Below are positions 1 to 5,686 of a DNA stretch of 6,922 nt, in pieces. Location: positions 1 to 6,922 of the forward strand of contig DJXY01000129.1 of the NCBI GenBank assembly GCA_002449915.1, written 5' to 3'. The notes under the pieces were generated by a model that worked only from the letters and a program-made list of their open reading frames with translations, ran no database searches and had not been told where the DNA came from. How positions within the stretch are numbered: the stretch's first letter is position 1; each line of letters opens with the position of its first letter. Origin of the DNA: Oribacterium sp. UBA6992. GTDB lineage: Bacteria > Bacillota > Clostridia > Lachnospirales > Lachnospiraceae. The position numbers were made by a program, and so were the translations under genes.

Positions 1-540
1 ATCCACATGTGCAAAATTCCAAATACCGACAACACCGTCTGCAATTAACTGCTCTACCACCTTTACCGCCGGTTCCTTTGGGATGCAAACGGCAGCCATT
101 TTGATCGCGTTATCTTTTACAAAGGAATCGATATCCTCCATAGGATGAATTTCTACATCCCCGACCTTTTTTCCGATCAACGTTGGATCTTTGTCAAAGA
201 TTGCCCTAATCAAAAAGCCTCTTTTACGGAAATTGGTATAATTGGCAAGTGCCTGTCCCAAATGTCCTGCACCGATAATGATCATATTATGATCTTTGTC
301 AATATTAAGAATCTTGGCAATCTCATCATGCAGATTTTTAATATTGTATCCGTATCCCTGCTGTCCAAAGCCGCCAAAGTTATTAAGATCCTGCCGGATC
401 TGAGATGCGGTGAGCTTCATCCGCTTGCTAAGTTCATTGGATGAAATCCTCTCCACGCCCTGATCCATAAGATCCTCAAGATATCTGTAATATCTTGGAA
501 GTCGTAAAATAACACCCTGTGAAATTTCTTTTTTAGCCAT
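1..540 (-). CDS. rex: Redox-sensing transcriptional repressor Rex (C-terminus cut by window start)
   Basis: Rex is a cytoplasmic homodimeric repressor that binds DNA when NADH/NAD+ is low and leaves it when NADH binds. It typically controls fermentation and anaerobic respiration genes. The visible 180 residues show both domains: an N-terminal winged helix (about 1-80, with TASQIRQDL at 44-52 as recognition-helix region and QGYGY at 61-65) and a Rossmann NADH domain opening with IIIGAGHLGQA at 87-97, whose G90, G92 and G95 form the dinucleotide loop. It stops at GIWNFAHVD, a late family motif. Rex proteins are usually about 210-220 residues, so only the C-terminal domain-swapped helix is missing. 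The ATG at 540 is preceded by AGAGGTG at 7 nt. The gene has its own promoter and a putative Rex operator, so autorepression is likely. It is separated from purA by a terminator. The family call is very secure. Confidence 0.97.
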   Translation of the reverse strand, partial: MAKKEISQGVILRLPRYYRYLEDLMDQGVERISSNELSKRMKLTASQIRQDLNNFGGFGQQGYGYNIKNLHDEIAKILNIDKDHNMIIIGAGHLGQALANYTNFRKRGFLIRAIFDKDPTLIGKKVGDVEIHPMEDIDSFVKDNAIKMAAVCIPKEPAVKVVEQLIADGVVGIWNFAHVD

Positions 541-568
541 CGTTCTGCACCTCTTAAATCAACTTCTC

Positions 569-586
569 TTGTTAAATATTATACAA
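569..586. promoter_or_regulatory. Putative Rex operator (ROP) overlapping the rex -10 box
   Basis: The + strand reads TTGTTAAATATTATACAA. The established clostridial Rex box is TTGTTAA-N4-TTAACAA. The left half-site matches fully, the spacer is 4 nt, and the right half (TATACAA) differs at two positions. The site covers the whole -10 hexamer of the rex promoter, so bound Rex should block RNA polymerase. The right-half deviation is partly forced by the perfect -10 sequence occupying it. Binding is inferred. Confidence 0.8.
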
Positions 587-606
587 GTTTGTTATTTCAA
601 TGTCAA
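578..606 (-). promoter_or_regulatory. Consensus sigma-A promoter of rex
   Basis: On the minus strand TTGACA (606-601) is followed by a 17-nt spacer and TATAAT (583-578), a 12/12 match to the housekeeping consensus. Transcription would begin near 571, giving a leader of about 30 nt before the rex ATG at 540. The -35 box lies next to the U-tract of the purA terminator, so the two genes are separated with no spare sequence. Confidence 0.88.
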
Positions 607-643
607 AAGAAAACAGCAGAACCATCGCCGGCCCTGCTGTTTT
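605..643 (-). terminator. Rho-independent terminator of purA
   Basis: Positions 610-623 and 630-643 pair around a 6-nt loop. On the minus strand the stem includes AACAGCAG/CTGCTGTT plus GGCC/GGTT, with two G-U pairs, and is complete over 14 bp. It is perfect only on the minus-strand RNA; the + strand has two A-C mismatches. It is followed by TTTTCTTTT. It lies 56 nt after the purA stop. The + strand side also ends in a T-run (641-645), so weak bidirectional action is possible. Confidence 0.88.
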
Positions 644-699
644 TTATATTATTTGTTGACTTCTTATACATACCAATATTGCATGATATGGAAAGTAGC

Positions 700-1986
700 T
701 TAGATCTTCGGAGTTCTTCTGAGAATTGCATGTCTCTCAGGACCATTGGAAACCATAGTGATCGGTGTTTCAATCTCCCGCTCGATGAAATCAACGTAAT
801 TTCTGCATTCCACAGGAAGCTTATCATACTCTGTAATACCACGGATATCGCAATTCCATCCCGGCAGAGTTTCATAAACAGGCTTTGCTTTATTAAGCAG
901 CGGAGTTACAGGGAAATCCTTTGTAACCTTACCATCAATTTCATATCCGGTGCAGATTTTAAGCTCCTTAAGATATCCGAGCGTATCCAGTACGGTAAGT
1001 GCTGCTTCCGTTGCACCCTGCATCTGACATCCGTATCTGGATGCCACTGCATCATACCAGCCGACTCTTCTTGGGCGTCCGGTAGTTGCGCCATATTCGC
1101 CCTTATCACCGCCTCTTTTCCTAAGCTCCTCTGCCTCCTCGCCAAAAAGCTCCGAAACAAAATCACCAGCTCCGACGGCGGAGGAATATGCCTTTGTTAC
1201 GGCAATGATATCCTTGATTTCATATGGCGGGATAGCTGCACCAACAGCGCCGTAGGCTGCCAAAGTAGAGGATGAAGTAACCATCGGATAAATACCATGA
1301 TCCGGATCCTTCATCGTACCAAGCTGACCCTCAAGTAAAACCGTTTTACCCTCTTTAAGTGCCTCTCTCAAAAACTTAGATGTATCTGCAAGATACGGCG
1401 CGATAAGATCTCTCTGGCGGTGCATTTCCTCAAGGAGATCCTCATACTTAAGCTCCGGCTGATGATACAGCTCTCTTAAGATTGCATTTTTAATTTCAAC
1501 AACCTTATGTAAACGGTCCGTGAGGACATCTTCGTCAAAAAGCTCATTGACCTGGAGTCCGATCTTGGCAAACTTATCCGAGAAAAACGGTGCGATACCC
1601 GATTTGGTGGAACCATAGGATTTTCCGGCAAGTCTCGCTTCCTCAAGAGAATCAAACAATACGTGATAGGGCATCATAACCTGCGCACGATTGGAAACCA
1701 GAATCTTTGGAGTCGGCACGCCGGCATCCACAAGAGATTTCAGCTCCTTGATGAATTTTTCTATATCGAGTGCAACGCCATTGCCAAGGACAGAAGTAGT
1801 ATGCTGATAAAATACTCCACTAGGCAGAAGGTGCAGAGAAAAGCGGCCATAATCATTAATGATCGTATGACCGGCATTGGCACCACCCTGAAATCTCACG
1901 ATGATATCTGACTGCTCTGCAAGCATATCAGTGATCTTGCCTTTACCTTCATCGCCCCAGTTAGCTCCTACAATTGCACGAACCAT
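700..1986 (-). CDS. purA: Adenylosuccinate synthetase
   Basis: PurA catalyses IMP + aspartate + GTP to adenylosuccinate + GDP + Pi, the committed step to AMP, in the cytoplasm. The 428-residue product is of normal family length. It carries the GTP loop GANWGDEGKGK (7-17, with catalytic Asp12), GGANAGHT (34-41, catalytic His40), GATTGRPRR (299-307) and SNGPER near the C-terminus (413-418). The start is set at 1986 because AGGAGG lies 6 nt upstream and the protein then begins MVRAIVGANWGDEGKGK as the family does; an in-frame TTG at 2013 would add nine unrelated residues. Some substrate-loop motifs differ from the classical enzyme: STKSGIAPFF instead of TTxRGIGPAY, and EGQLGT instead of EGAQGT. 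I believe this is a lineage variant, since both catalytic residues are kept. It follows a small membrane-protein gene and probably shares its transcript. Confidence 0.97.
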   Translation of the reverse strand: MVRAIVGANWGDEGKGKITDMLAEQSDIIVRFQGGANAGHTIINDYGRFSLHLLPSGVFYQHTTSVLGNGVALDIEKFIKELKSLVDAGVPTPKILVSNRAQVMMPYHVLFDSLEEARLAGKSYGSTKSGIAPFFSDKFAKIGLQVNELFDEDVLTDRLHKVVEIKNAILRELYHQPELKYEDLLEEMHRQRDLIAPYLADTSKFLREALKEGKTVLLEGQLGTMKDPDHGIYPMVTSSSTLAAYGAVGAAIPPYEIKDIIAVTKAYSSAVGAGDFVSELFGEEAEELRKRGGDKGEYGATTGRPRRVGWYDAVASRYGCQMQGATEAALTVLDTLGYLKELKICTGYEIDGKVTKDFPVTPLLNKAKPVYETLPGWNCDIRGITEYDKLPVECRNYVDFIEREIETPITMVSNGPERHAILRRTPKI

Positions 1987-2084
1987 TGAAATCCTCCTAA
2001 AATACAGCCTCAAGACTGTCGATTTCTCCCCACCTTTTCAGCTCACGGACGGCGCCGGATTCGTGGTTTGAAAACCTGAAAATA
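1987..2084 (-). promoter_or_regulatory. purA leader with possible RNA secondary structure
   Basis: This 98-nt gap between the small membrane-protein gene and purA has no evident promoter or long reading frame. The minus-strand RNA can form an outer stem TTTTCAG/CTGAAAA (2082-2076 with 2041-2035) enclosing CACG/CGTG (2065-2062 with 2047-2044) and a short GTT/AAC hairpin. A second hairpin, ACAGTC-TTGA-GGCTGT (2019-2004), ends 5 nt before the Shine-Dalgarno AGGAGG. It matches no riboswitch class I recognise, and stems this short can arise by chance. A regulatory role is speculative. Confidence 0.3.
1993..1998 (-). promoter_or_regulatory. Ribosome binding site deciding the purA start
   Basis: AGGAGG on the minus strand, 6 nt before the ATG at 1986. 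It lies inside the longer reading frame that opens at TTG 2013, which supports the shorter, family-like start. Confidence 0.9.
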
Positions 2085-2270
2085 TTATTTTCTTCTCATC
2101 AGATCGGTGAACCAGATAAAAACATAAATCAGTACCGGAACAACAATCAGACAAAAAAGAAGCGCAAGAAGCATTTGCGTCCTGCCGGTAAATGCAGAGT
2201 AAAGAAGCAGTACAAGAAGTACTAAAATGAATGCAAGCGCAATCCTCGCAAGTAGTCGTTTTAAATTCAT
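2085..2270 (-). CDS. Small two-helix membrane protein of unknown function
   Basis: A 61-residue protein that I cannot assign to a named family. It begins with a basic stretch (MNLKRLLAR), then a hydrophobic helix (about 9-25), a short polar turn SAFTGRTQ (about 26-32), a second hydrophobic helix (about 33-55, with FCLIVVPVLIYV) and a basic tail (MRRK). The charges suggest both ends face the cytoplasm with a short outside loop. The start ATG at 2270 has GGAGG 6 nt upstream; an in-frame TTG at 2291 lacks a comparable site. A good sigma-A promoter lies just upstream, between this gene and the purB terminator, and purA follows 98 nt downstream, so the two are probably cotranscribed. The ribosome site, promoter and typical membrane-helix composition support a real gene. 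Function is unknown; similar short hypothetical proteins may be common in this lineage. Confidence 0.8.
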   Translation of the reverse strand: MNLKRLLARIALAFILVLLVLLLYSAFTGRTQMLLALLFCLIVVPVLIYVFIWFTDLMRRK

Positions 2271-2299
2271 GCTGTTCCTCCATCTCCGCAAGCATTTAA

Positions 2300-2328
2300 A
2301 GTATAAAGGAATGCCCTCGGTTTTTCAA
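2300..2328 (-). promoter_or_regulatory. Sigma-A promoter for the small membrane protein and purA
   Basis: On the minus strand TTGAAA (2328-2323), a 17-nt spacer and TATACT (2305-2300), 10 of 12 consensus positions. Predicted transcription start is near 2293, about 22 nt before the ATG at 2270. It sits just after the purB terminator, as expected for the start of a new transcription unit. No promoter is evident in the leader directly before purA, so this one probably serves both genes. Confidence 0.72.
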
Positions 2329-2350
2329 GAGACATTAGAAAAACCATTAC

Positions 2351-2379
2351 AAAAAACCGCAGGAACTACCTGCGGCTTT
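2351..2379 (-). terminator. Rho-independent terminator after purB
   Basis: On the minus strand the 7-bp GC-rich core CCGCAGG/CCTGCGG (2375-2369 with 2363-2357) closes a 5-nt loop and is extended by a G-U and three A-U pairs. It is followed at once by TTTTTT (2356-2351). It lies 56 nt beyond the purB stop and marks the end of the dapA-dapB-purB unit. Confidence 0.92.
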
Positions 2380-2435
2380 AAACATAAATTTACGATTCCA
2401 AAGAATTGTAAAAATGTACATCACAACTTCTGAGA

Positions 2436-3875
2436 TCAGACCTTGATCTCTGCGGTAAGTCCCAGAAGCTCCCTGTTCCTATCAAGAATCGGTTTCACAA
2501 CCTCATCCACAAATTCTGTTACCTGCTCCGGTGCCCGTCCAACATAACGTTCCGGTTTCATGGATGCCTTCAGATCCTCCAGTGAAAGATGGAAGCTCGG
2601 GTCAGCTGCAATAAGCTCAAGCAGATTATTATCTTTACCCTCTTCCTTCACTGTCCTGCCTGCCTGCATACTAAGCTCACGGATTCTCTCATGCAGTTCC
2701 TGTCTGTCACCGCCGGCTTTTACCGCATCCATCATGATGTTTTCCGTTGCCATAAACGGAAGCTCCGCCATAAGATGCTTATGTATTACTTTAGGATATA
2801 CTACAAGTCCATCTACCACGTTAAGGTACAGATCCAGGATACCATCAATGGCAAGAAATCCCTCCGGTACGGATAGTCTCTTATTAGCAGAATCATCCAG
2901 TGTACGCTCAAACCACTGCGTAGAAGCAACCAGCATCGGATTCATGAGATCTGACATAACATAATCCGACAGGGACGCGATACGCTCGGAGCGCATCGGA
3001 TTCCGCTTATATGCCATCGCGCTGGAACCGATCTGATGCTTCTCAAACGGCTCCTCCACCTCCTTCATATGCTGCAGCATACGGATATCATTGGTGAATT
3101 TATGTGCAGACTGCGCGATCCCGGCAAGTATTGACAGTACACGGAAATCCACCTTTCTGGAGTAAGTCTGCCCGGAAACCGGATAGCATGCATCAAAGCC
3201 CATCTTTTCCGCAATCATCTGATCTAGCTTCCGGCACTTTTCATGATCTCCGTCAAAAAGCTCCAGGAAGCTTGCCTGAGTACCTGTGGTTCCCTTTGAC
3301 CCAAGGAGCTTAAGCGAATGAAGTACGTACTCGAGATCCTCAAGATCCATCACAAGATCATTGAGCCAAAGCGTTGCTCTCTTACCCACGGTCGTCGGCT
3401 GCGCCGGCTGAAAATGCGTAAATGCGAGCGTCGGCAGATCCTTGTATTCTACAGCAAACTTGGAAAGCTCATTGATAACATTAATCAGTTTTTTACGGAC
3501 CAGTCTGAGCCCTTCCCGCATAATAATGATATCTGTGTTATCTCCTACATAGCAGGATGTCGCGCCAAGATGGATAATTCCCTTTGCCTTAGGACACTCT
3601 ACGCCATATGCATAGACATGGCTCATAACATCATGCCGGACTTCTTTCTCCCTTGCCTCGGCAACCTCGTAATTGATATCGTCCTGATGCTGTTTCAGTT
3701 CCTCGATCTGTTCCTCGGTAATGTTAAGTCCAAGCTCATGCTCTGTCTCTGCAAGCGCGATCCAGAGCTTTCTCCAGGTTTTGAATTTATTATCCGGTGA
3801 AAAGATATACTGCATTTCATCTGATGCATAACGTCCGGTAAGAGGGCTTGTGTAACGATTGTGCTGGTCTGCCAT
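2436..3875 (-). CDS. purB: Adenylosuccinate lyase, long animal-like type
   Basis: PurB removes fumarate in two purine steps: SAICAR to AICAR, and adenylosuccinate to AMP. It acts as a cytoplasmic homotetramer of the fumarase/aspartase superfamily. The 479-residue product shows HDVMSHV (81-87), HLGATSCYVGDNTD (102-115), THFQPAQPTTVGKR (153-166, with the acid/base His154) and the mobile signature loop QIGSSAMAYKRNP (281-293, with Ser284/Ser285). Length and motifs such as SPLTGRYAS, QWFERTLDDSANKR, GLVVYPKVI and ELPFMATENI resemble vertebrate ADSL rather than the roughly 430-residue Bacillus form. One oddity is Ala288 where the signature usually has Pro. The start at 3875 has AAGGAG 5 nt upstream; an in-frame TTG at 3899 would overlap dapB by 8 bp and lacks such a site. 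The gap to dapB is 16 nt, so the two are surely cotranscribed. Confidence 0.97.
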   Translation of the reverse strand: MADQHNRYTSPLTGRYASDEMQYIFSPDNKFKTWRKLWIALAETEHELGLNITEEQIEELKQHQDDINYEVAEAREKEVRHDVMSHVYAYGVECPKAKGIIHLGATSCYVGDNTDIIIMREGLRLVRKKLINVINELSKFAVEYKDLPTLAFTHFQPAQPTTVGKRATLWLNDLVMDLEDLEYVLHSLKLLGSKGTTGTQASFLELFDGDHEKCRKLDQMIAEKMGFDACYPVSGQTYSRKVDFRVLSILAGIAQSAHKFTNDIRMLQHMKEVEEPFEKHQIGSSAMAYKRNPMRSERIASLSDYVMSDLMNPMLVASTQWFERTLDDSANKRLSVPEGFLAIDGILDLYLNVVDGLVVYPKVIHKHLMAELPFMATENIMMDAVKAGGDRQELHERIRELSMQAGRTVKEEGKDNNLLELIAADPSFHLSLEDLKASMKPERYVGRAPEQVTEFVDEVVKPILDRNRELLGLTAEIKV

Positions 3876-3880
3876 ATAGT

Positions 3881-3886
3881 CTCCTT
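3881..3886 (-). promoter_or_regulatory. Ribosome binding site deciding the purB start
   Basis: AAGGAG on the minus strand, 5 nt before ATG 3875 and within the 16-nt dapB-purB gap. It fixes the start at the residue where the family-like sequence SPLTGRYAS follows after a short lead, and argues against the overlapping TTG at 3899. Confidence 0.88.
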
Positions 3887-3891
3887 TCTTT

Positions 3892-4656
3892 TCAGGCAAT
3901 TACATCCTTCATGGAATACATTCCGGGACCCTTGTCCTTTAAAAATTTGGCTGCATTGAGAGCTCCGTTAGCAAAAATAGATCTGGAGTATGCGGTATGA
4001 TTGAATGTGATCACCTCGTCCTCTCCGGCAAAGATCACATCATGAACTCCCGGTAGGGAGCCGCCGCGCACAGAACTGATTCCGATTTCATCATGCGGTC
4101 TGGCTTCATCTCTCGTCGAACGATCATAGACATACGTGAGCTGATGATCCAGAGCTTCATTCACAGCATCTGCAAGCGCCAGAGCGGTTCCGGATGGTGC
4201 GTCTTTTTTTCTGTGGTGATGCTGCTCGACAACCTCAATATCAAAGCCCTTGCTATACAGCTTCCTGGCAGCTTCTGCCACGAGATCCAGAAGGAGATTG
4301 ACTCCAAGACTCATATTGGCACTGCGTAGTATGGCAACCGATGCCGAAACTTCTTCTGTTTTACGAAGCTGCGCTTCCGACAATCCTGTAGTGCAAAACA
4401 CCAATGGCTTCTTAACTTTTGATACAAAATCCAACAGCTGATCTGCGGCTTTTGCGACCGAGAAATCTATAATGACATCAAAGTCCTCTTTTACATCAGC
4501 AAAGGATGCGTATACCGGGTATCCAATACTTGGATCATCGAGTCTTTCCTCCCGGTCGACTCCGCCGACAATTTCCACATCCTCCATGTTTCCGGCACAG
4601 AGACGAACATTTTTACCCATCTCGCCAAGTGCACCATTGAGCAGAATTTTTACCAT
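3892..4656 (-). CDS. dapB: 4-hydroxy-tetrahydrodipicolinate reductase
   Basis: DapB reduces the DapA product to tetrahydrodipicolinate with NAD(P)H, the second step toward diaminopimelate (cell wall) and lysine. The 254-residue protein has the usual length. The N-terminal Rossmann domain opens with NGALGEMGK (7-15, GxxGxMG type). The substrate domain carries VVEQHHHRKKDAPSGTA (142-158), in which His146/His147 and Lys150 correspond to the catalytic His159/His160 and Lys163 of the E. coli enzyme. The C-terminus ends in the family-like GMYSMKDVIA. The start at 4656 is chosen because AAAGGAG lies 6 nt upstream and MVKILLNGALG is the normal beginning; a longer frame to 4710 would encode an unrelated lead running through a stem-loop. 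It follows dapA by 69 nt, across that stem-loop, and precedes purB by 16 nt. Confidence 0.97.
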   Translation of the reverse strand: MVKILLNGALGEMGKNVRLCAGNMEDVEIVGGVDREERLDDPSIGYPVYASFADVKEDFDVIIDFSVAKAADQLLDFVSKVKKPLVFCTTGLSEAQLRKTEEVSASVAILRSANMSLGVNLLLDLVAEAARKLYSKGFDIEVVEQHHHRKKDAPSGTALALADAVNEALDHQLTYVYDRSTRDEARPHDEIGISSVRGGSLPGVHDVIFAGEDEVITFNHTAYSRSIFANGALNAAKFLKDKGPGMYSMKDVIA

Positions 4657-4662
4657 GTATTT

Positions 4663-4669
4663 CTCCTTT
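4663..4669 (-). promoter_or_regulatory. Ribosome binding site deciding the dapB start
   Basis: AAAGGAG on the minus strand, 6 nt before ATG 4656, and 14 nt downstream of the base of the dapA-dapB stem-loop, which leaves it free for ribosomes. Confidence 0.88.
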
Positions 4670-4683
4670 AATGTAAATACCAA

Positions 4684-4719
4684 GTAAGGCGGATGATTCA
4701 GATTAATCATCCGCCTTAC
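4684..4719. terminator. Strong dapA-dapB intercistronic stem-loop (attenuator, or terminator facing the + strand)
   Basis: GTAAGGCGGATGATT (4684-4698) and its exact complement (4705-4719) form a perfect 15-bp stem with a 6-nt loop. In the dapA-to-dapB direction the tail is TTGGTATTTAC, a poor U-tract, so it may stop only part of the polymerases or may act as an RNA stability or processing element. On the + strand it is followed shortly by TTTTT (4723-4727), the better terminator tail, although no + strand gene is present. The hairpin begins 6 nt after the dapA stop. The structure is certain from the sequence; its role is not. Confidence 0.75.
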
Positions 4720-4725
4720 CGGTTT

Positions 4726-5610
4726 TTATAAAATGCCGTACTTTGCCATTTCTTTTTCCAGCAGCTGCTTCGTGCTGTCTTCTGCTTCTGTGAGCGGAAG
4801 TCTCAGCCCTCCAACCTTCTTACCCTGCAGGTTCATTGCAGCCTTGACAGGGATCGGATTCACTTCGTTAAACAGCGCCTTGATCAGAGGATATGCCTTG
4901 AGCTGCGCCTGTAAAGATCCCTCAATATCTCCGTCAAACCATTTCTGACAGATCTCATGCGTCTCTCTCGGAGCAACATTAGAGAGCACAGAAATTACAC
5001 CCGAACCGCCGACAGCAAGAATCGGTACAATCTCGTCATCATCTCCGGAGTAAAGCATAAAATCACGATCCACCATCGTCATAAGCTTTGTGGTCATGGA
5101 AATATTTCCGGTTGCATCCTTCATACCGGCAATATTATCTACATTATTATAGAGATATGCCATGGTTTCCGGTTGAATCGTTACACCGGTTCTCGACGGT
5201 ACATTATAAAGGATACATGGGATGGAAATCGCCTTTGCAATGGTTGTATAGTGCTGAATCAATCCACCCTGTGTTGCCTTATTGTAATATGGAGTAACAA
5301 GCAATACACCATCAGCACCATACTCCTCAGCCTCTTTAGACAGCTTGACCGCTGTCTCGGTAGAGTTTGAACCGGTTCCTGCAATGACCGGAATCCTATG
5401 GTTTACTTTGTTTATGATGAAGCGGACCACTTCCATGTGTTCCTCCTCACTCATAGTAGAAGCTTCTCCGGTAGTTCCACAAGCGATAATCGCATCGGTT
5501 CCTCCGGCAATCTGTTCCTCGATCAGTTGGGTGAGTACATCATAATCCACAGAACCATCAGCCTCAAATGGAGTAATAAGAGCTACTCCTGCTCCTTTAA
5601 AAAGTGCCAT
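4726..5610 (-). CDS. dapA: 4-hydroxy-tetrahydrodipicolinate synthase
   Basis: DapA condenses pyruvate with aspartate semialdehyde, the branch-point step toward diaminopimelate and lysine. It is a cytoplasmic (beta/alpha)8 aldolase acting through a Schiff base. The 294-residue length is typical. Visible active-site elements are GTTGE (45-49, Thr46/Thr47), TPYYNK (106-111, Tyr109), YNVPSRTG (135-142, Tyr135 and Arg140) and GMKDATGN (162-169, Schiff-base Lys164). At the lysine-inhibition site, E. coli His53 and Glu84 align with Glu55 and Thr86, while His56 is kept as His58. This resembles lysine-insensitive Gram-positive enzymes (inference from a hand alignment). The start ATG at 5610 has GGAGG 5 nt upstream and gives the normal MALFKGAGVALITPF opening; an extended frame to 5634 would add eight atypical residues. 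It leads the dapA-dapB-purB unit. Confidence 0.97.
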   Translation of the reverse strand: MALFKGAGVALITPFEADGSVDYDVLTQLIEEQIAGGTDAIIACGTTGEASTMSEEEHMEVVRFIINKVNHRIPVIAGTGSNSTETAVKLSKEAEEYGADGVLLVTPYYNKATQGGLIQHYTTIAKAISIPCILYNVPSRTGVTIQPETMAYLYNNVDNIAGMKDATGNISMTTKLMTMVDRDFMLYSGDDDEIVPILAVGGSGVISVLSNVAPRETHEICQKWFDGDIEGSLQAQLKAYPLIKALFNEVNPIPVKAAMNLQGKKVGGLRLPLTEAEDSTKQLLEKEMAKYGIL

Positions 5611-5615
5611 GAAAT

Positions 5616-5620
5616 CCTCC
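5616..5620 (-). promoter_or_regulatory. Ribosome binding site deciding the dapA start
   Basis: GGAGG on the minus strand, 5 nt before ATG 5610. It favours this start over in-frame upstream codons. Confidence 0.88.
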
Positions 5621-5666
5621 ATATTTCGGAACAAGTCCGATAAATATCTTAGAAACTTTTTATTGT

Positions 5667-5672
5667 ATTATA
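5667..5672 (-). promoter_or_regulatory. Probable -10 box of the dapA promoter
   Basis: A perfect TATAAT on the minus strand, with predicted start near 5660 and a leader of about 50 nt. At 17-nt spacing the -35 position reads TCGCCT, only 3 of 6 consensus, and falls inside the preceding hairpin. The promoter may need an activator or be modest, with some readthrough from typA. The leader is too short for a lysine riboswitch. Confidence 0.5.
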
Positions 5673-5686
5673 CACAAATATTGAAA

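Noticed and set aside
656..690. TTGACT on the + strand as a forward promoter between rex and purA
   Set aside because: No -10 at proper spacing and no + strand gene to serve.
589..1275. A 228-codon + strand open frame opposite purA
   Set aside because: It is the antisense of a well-supported purA, has Cys-rich non-protein-like composition, shows no recognisable family and overlaps the purA terminator.
1987..2013. TTG start at 2013 for purA, with an upstream GGTGGGGAG
   Set aside because: The spacing is about 12 nt, the extra nine residues do not fit the family, and ATG 1986 has an ideal AGGAGG.
3318..3800. A 160-codon + strand open frame opposite purB
   Set aside because: Antisense shadow of strongly conserved PurB sequence, with no recognisable domain and no supporting promoter or ribosome site noted.
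5664..5678. TTGT-N7-ACAA palindrome at the dapA -10 as a second Rex site
   Set aside because: It is 15 bp, not the 18-bp Rex spacing, and lacks the TTAA parts of the half-sites. It looks like a by-product of the AT-rich -10 region.
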